A DNA stretch of 64,000 nt from Fratercula arctica. Taxonomy: Eukaryota; Chordata; Aves; Charadriiformes; Alcidae. The stretch spans positions 151,682,447 to 151,746,446 of the forward strand of contig CANTUZ010000001.1 of NCBI GenBank assembly GCA_947846985.1, in the 5' to 3' direction. The translations under genes were made by a program, and so were the position numbers. The notes beneath the pieces were generated by a model. It was given only the letters and a program-made list of their open reading frames with translations. It was not told the origin of the DNA and did no database searches. Shown piece after piece: positions 59,610-64,000 of this stretch (positions are counted from its first letter, which is position 1; each line of letters opens with the position of its first letter).

Positions 59610-61057
59610 AAGAAAAAAAAGCTCTATGCTTTAGGCCTGTTCTCTGAAAAATACAGCTTAGCAGCCTGCCCCAACCACCACACCAGTCCCAGCCCTGAAT
59701 CACCCGCACAGCTGTGTGGGGGGGACGGCGGATAGGAGGAGCGGAAGGGAGCTGCGGCACTGAGGAGCTGGAGCAAGACATACCGTCAGTGCTGATGACT
59801 AGGCCAGTTACACCCGTGATGAGAAAGACAGATGTTCTGCAGAAAGTCAGCCGCTGCCTCATATTAGGAGGTATGACAGCAGACAGTTCAGACGTCATAT
59901 TTTCCTGAGTCGTCATCCTTTGCTAGCCAGGACAGATCCAAGAAAGCCAGGCATCTGGCTGCAAGAAATAATGACCTTCTTAGTCTTGGTTCCTCCAGAA
60001 GATCTCACCCTGTCCATAATATCACAGGCTGTCCCCAAAGGCAACAGTCACATCATTGCTGTTGCTGCGAGAAAAGCCGGAGGTGCAGATCAGCTCTTTT
60101 ATTGCTCTTAAGTTTTGGTTCTGCACATATTCACACAAATGTCTTTTGTGGGTAACAAAAGCTCCACAAATGAGAATACACATGCTTTAAGATAACCCAC
60201 ACAAAAATCAAAACATTGCAAGCAGATTACTGAAGCTGACAGAAGAACCGATAGGTGACTGGGAAAAAAGCATCCTGGGGGATAAGCTTCCCCTTGTGCA
60301 CAAAATTTGCTGCAGGATTGCAGGGGTGAAGGAACAGAGACCCGCTTGGTATTCAGGGCTTGGGGTTTGTGTTTTGTTCGGTTTTTTTGGGTTTTGTTTT
60401 TTTTTTTTTTCCTTGGCTGTTTTTCAGGTTTTAGGTCTAGAAAACCTCCTCCAAGCTAGTCACATGAGCTACTAGACAGGGTGGTCTCTTCCCACACCTA
60501 CAGTTTCAGGGTTAGCCACAAAAAGGAAATAACACAGGTAGTAGCCAATCCTTACAGGTATGAGGTTGCATAAAGACAAACAGCCTTGAAATAAATGGGG
60601 TAGGCTCTTACACGGTCATATCATATGACAGAAGTGCAAGCAGGTAAGGTACGCAGGATTTTATCAGGAAAATCCTGAACAAAATTATGGCTGCATAAAT
60701 AAGCCACAAGTCCAACACACCACTCCGCTCATTATGTGTGCTGCATGGAAGGAAAACGTATGAAAAGAAACATGCATTTATTCAGGACAGCTGGAACTCA
60801 GTTCAGTTTTCCTTCTCCCCGTTTCAGTTAATCCAAACCAGAACAGCAAAAAACAACTCCAAAAGCATCGCTTCTGTGAAACTGTGGTCATCAGAAATAC
60901 CAGTTTCCTAACAAAACTCAGCAAAAACAAGTGGCCTCAATCACTCAGTAGTTTAATGGGGACATGAAAAACTCTGGGATCAGACTGCTGCCTAGCAATG
61001 CTGTATCTAAACCTGAGCAAGGCAGTGCCTTGTGTCCAGGACTGCTGTGGAAGGAAC

Positions 61058-61345
61058 CACAGCACAGCTCCAGCTAGAAGGGGGCTCAGGAGGTCTCTAG
61101 CCCAGTCTCCTGCCCAAGCAGGATCAGCGCTAAGCTCAGACCAGGTTTCTTGGGGCTTAAAAAATTCCAAGGAAGGAGATGGTGCAGCCTCTTGGGCAGC
61201 CTGCTCCAGGGCTCAGCTATCTACACAGCGAAGCAGTTTTTCCTTACCAGTTTGAATCTCTCCCACTTCAGTTAGTGTCCATTTCCTCCCATCCTCCTGT
61301 CATGCGCTCGTGTAAAAAGCCTGGCTCTTTTTCCACTCTTTTCTA
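61058..61345 (-). mobile_element. CR1 LINE, 3' end (diverged)
   Basis: Collinear with the reverse of CR1: 'cagctagaagggggctcaggaggtctctagcccagtctcctgcccaagcaggatcagcgctaagctcagaccaggtt', 'gcagcctcttgggcagcctgctcc', 'agtttttccttaccagtttgaatctctcc' and 'gtgtaaaaagcctggctctttttcc'. It is moderately old and has the same orientation as the gene. Confidence 0.85.
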
Positions 61346-64000
61346 CAGACCCTCGCATCACAGGATACAAACTTTGGAGAAGGAAAATTAAACAGGATAC
61401 CTCAGAACTCAGCAATTTAAAGGTGCTTTCCTTGCTTCGCAAGCCACCACATGCTTAAAAGCATTTTGCCACAGCTGAAGACCCTGCTTACATCCAAAAT
61501 CAGGGGCAGCAATCAAAATCCTTGGTGCAGAACAAGGGCGAGTGACTGTCTCCCTCTCTACTGGAGATTAGCCCATCTCACACATTTCACCTCTGCAGGC
61601 AACCTCAACACTGGTAAGAGCTGGGACATGAGTGCTCCAGGTGTCACCAAACATCCAGGGCTTGTCCTGGCAGAGCTAGAGAGGAGCGAGCCCAGCATGT
61701 ACAGCTCCAGGGAAGCCACTGAAGCGCATCAGCAATATTGCTCTTTGCCCCTACATGACAGGGGAGAAGCCTCCACCAACACCAACCCACTTCCCTCCTA
61801 CATCTCTGCTCAGGACACATCAGAGACTTTGCAAGGAAGGAGCCTGAAGCTCCCTAAGGCACCTGCCCAAAGCTCACCAAGAGGTTATCAGAGCAGCCTG
61901 GTCTCTATTTCTCACCCCATATGACTAACAGATTGTGCAAAAGGACAAAGCCAGCCCCAGCATGGCTTCAGGGGAATGTTTTTCCTTGGCAGAAAGGAAA
62001 GAGACAAAGTGGATGTCACATTTTTCCATTAGATTTTTGCTTGTCACCACAGCAGAGCAAGATCACATACAGAAGATTGAAAGCCAGTTAGCAGCAGATG
62101 GCAAACAAAAAAAAAAAAAAAAAAAAACAAACCACCAAACAAAAAAAAGAGAGTAGTTTCCAAGACACAGCGAAGGCACAGAGAGGTCACTGGCACTATT
62201 AAGCTACACATGGCAGCTATGGGGACAGCTCTAGTAATTCAGGCCTATCCCATTTAACCAGCATTTCCTTATTTTCTCACATTGCCTTCTCTGCTTCCCA
62301 ACTCACCCTCATGAGAGGGAGCGCTCCTTATTTGATAGAGCATTTATAGCCTTCCTGCACACATTTAGCACTGATACAACTCCATTCAGTGACTCTCTTT
62401 TGCGCGGCCACAAGCTATGTTTGACAGCTCGCAGACAGAGAGAATGACAGTCCCTGCTATGAAGAGCGCAGCGTTTCAGACTGGAGACAGCAGACGCGAT
62501 GCCCACCTCTGCTACGCCTTATTAAACCTCACCATTTTTGACCTGTCTTCTTTACTGCCTATTACTCGCTTAAGTGAGGTGAAAGGGTAACACATTTGCC
62601 AGGAAAAATGTGACCCTAAGCCAAGCTTCTCTTTTGCACACTGTTCCTGTCACTTTTATACAAGACAAACAATTTGGCATCCAAGACAACCGCCACTTTT
62701 CACCAACCAGCACTCAGAGGGGTGGCAGTACTACCAACCAGATCCAACATGAGTGCTTCTTTGAACCTCAGGTCTGTCCCTTTCTCTGCTACATATCCAT
62801 GCTCTTCTCAAACAGCCCTTTTTCCTATTGATCCTTGAACAACCGCCTCCTGCAGGTAATCCCCTTTCTTTCCAGTGACGTCTAAATAATAGTCCACTGG
62901 TATCAAATAAATACACACACAGCAGGATCACATCTAAGCACAACCCGTAAAGCTACCCAGATCATTCCCACTGCACATTGCTGTACCCCAGAATGCCGTC
63001 CCACCACCCATTCTCCAGCCAAATATTCCTACCTGCACTCTCACGTCAGCACCAGTATCTGGGCTGCCCCAGGGTAAGCTGCATCAGGGAACTGATAACC
63101 CTGAAAGCTCATTTCTTGCAAGAAAATCATTTTTACAACTGGATGAGCTCCCCAGCAGCTGCCACAACAGCCTGCGGTTACATCCAGGTGCAGAACCGCA
63201 CTGTCAGGTCTTGTCACCCGGAAAAAACACAGCCAAAGGGCATCCAGATCGTACTGATTTCTCATCTCCATGATTCAGAGAGACATGAATAGGGAGCAAC
63301 AGCAGAAATGAGCTTGCCTTCCTTGAAAAACCAGATGCAGAACTCTACTGTGAGAGAGCCCCTCAGGGACCCGCTTGCCCTTAGAAAAAGGAAAGCTGCT
63401 CTAGGGAGTTGGAGGAGTTAAAGGGAGGACCTCGTAAGCTCAGGGCAGGTGGCCAATACAGCCTGTGAAAAATGCCACCGAGCTGGGTTAGTCACCCTAC
63501 CCGACTGGCTATCAATAATTGCTGAAGTCTCACCCACAAAATGATCGTTCTCCAAAAGGGAGAGAAGCAGCCCAAGACAGAGGAAACCGATGATGGATGT
63601 CTAAACCAAGCATTACAAAGTGACTGGAAAGCGTCTTTTGGGAATACAGGGCATAAGGAGTACAGGCGGCAACTCACTGAAGTGATAACCAATATTTGGA
63701 TATGGCACAAAAAAGCAGCATCTATCTGCAAGTGCAAAGCCAGCAAGATAACTTGCCCGGTCAGAGCCAGGGGGCTACTTTCAAAGGACCATCTCTTTGC
63801 TTTCAAAGAAATGACCAAGTATCTCAGGGGTACCTTGGTAGCCGAGGCACTGAGAAAAAACAAGCCCACGGTGACACAGACCACACAGCTCTGTGGAGGG
63901 ATGAGCAGCTAGCAAGACACAGCCCAAGCTAGGTACCTCAATCCTTAATTGGGAGCCTTGGGTAGGTCCGTAGCCCCTGCATGAGCAGGGCCATGGCAGC

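Larger units (their letters stand above)
25219..64000 (-). other. CREB3L2 intron 1, partial (at least 38.8 kb)
   Basis: From the exon 2 acceptor to the window end there is no exon I can support; the first coding exon must lie beyond 64000. The intron holds CR1 copies, a solo LTR, simple repeats and a few GC-richer islands (about 34280-34500, 41330-41900, 46380-46800, 59160-59480), described separately. The stretches 25219-34090, 34150-38390, 39910-43120, 43600-48090, 49263-51320, 51600-56430, 58340-61055 and 61350-64000 hold no gene, RNA gene or element that I recognise. Confidence 0.85.

Noticed and set aside
61451..61924. A 157-codon plus frame
   Set aside because: Composition is irregular and no family is recognised; it is antisense to the gene and next to a CR1. 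Chance is the simplest reading.
1..64000. A bacterial-type system, CRISPR array, tRNA or rRNA gene
   Set aside because: No regularly spaced repeats, no RNA gene signature and no operon-like coding; intron-exon structure and avian repeats place it in a vertebrate genome.

Overview
This window is vertebrate nuclear DNA, almost certainly from a bird. It has short exons with GT-AG boundaries in large introns, no compact operon-like coding, many CR1 LINE copies ending in the avian ATTCTGTG-type 3' tail, and two long terminal repeats (LTRs) of kinds I know from neognath bird genomes. I cannot name the species; the LTR types argue against a mammal and would be unusual in a galliform.

Only one protein-coding gene can be supported: CREB3L2 (BBF2H7), an ER-anchored bZIP transcription factor, on the minus strand. 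Seven consecutive internal exons are visible. From 5' to 3' of the gene they are 25218-25002, 8003-7837, 6231-6144, 4320-4139, 3481-3335, 1615-1557 and 204-136. Every junction is GT-AG and every reading phase matches its neighbour (929 nt, 309 full codons plus 2 nt). They encode the transactivation region, two psi-K-x-E sites, the Ser/Thr/Pro-rich linker, the segment next to the bZIP, the basic region and the start of the leucine zipper. The first coding exon lies beyond position 64000. The rest of the zipper, the transmembrane helix, the S1P site and the lumenal domain lie before position 1. I number the exons 2-8 by analogy with the mammalian gene.

Layout: 1-8003 is the exon-dense 3' part with short introns and one old CR1. 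8004-25001 is intron 2, holding an LTR in the sense orientation of the gene and four CR1 copies. 25219-64000 is part of intron 1, at least 38.8 kb. It contains a 1159-bp solo LTR with a 5-bp target-site duplication at 48099-49257, several CR1 copies (young and very old), simple repeats, and a few GC-richer islands that may be regulatory. The CR1s and LTRs explain most of the longer repeat-like reading frames.

I found no CRISPR array, RNA gene, immune locus or other undescribed system. The points most worth checking are the sense LTR in intron 2, which carries both a TATA box and an AATAAA and could truncate or start CREB3L2 transcripts; a pair of AP-1 sites exactly 30 bp apart; a 23-bp alternating purine/pyrimidine tract; and a few long intronic reading frames with no recognised family.
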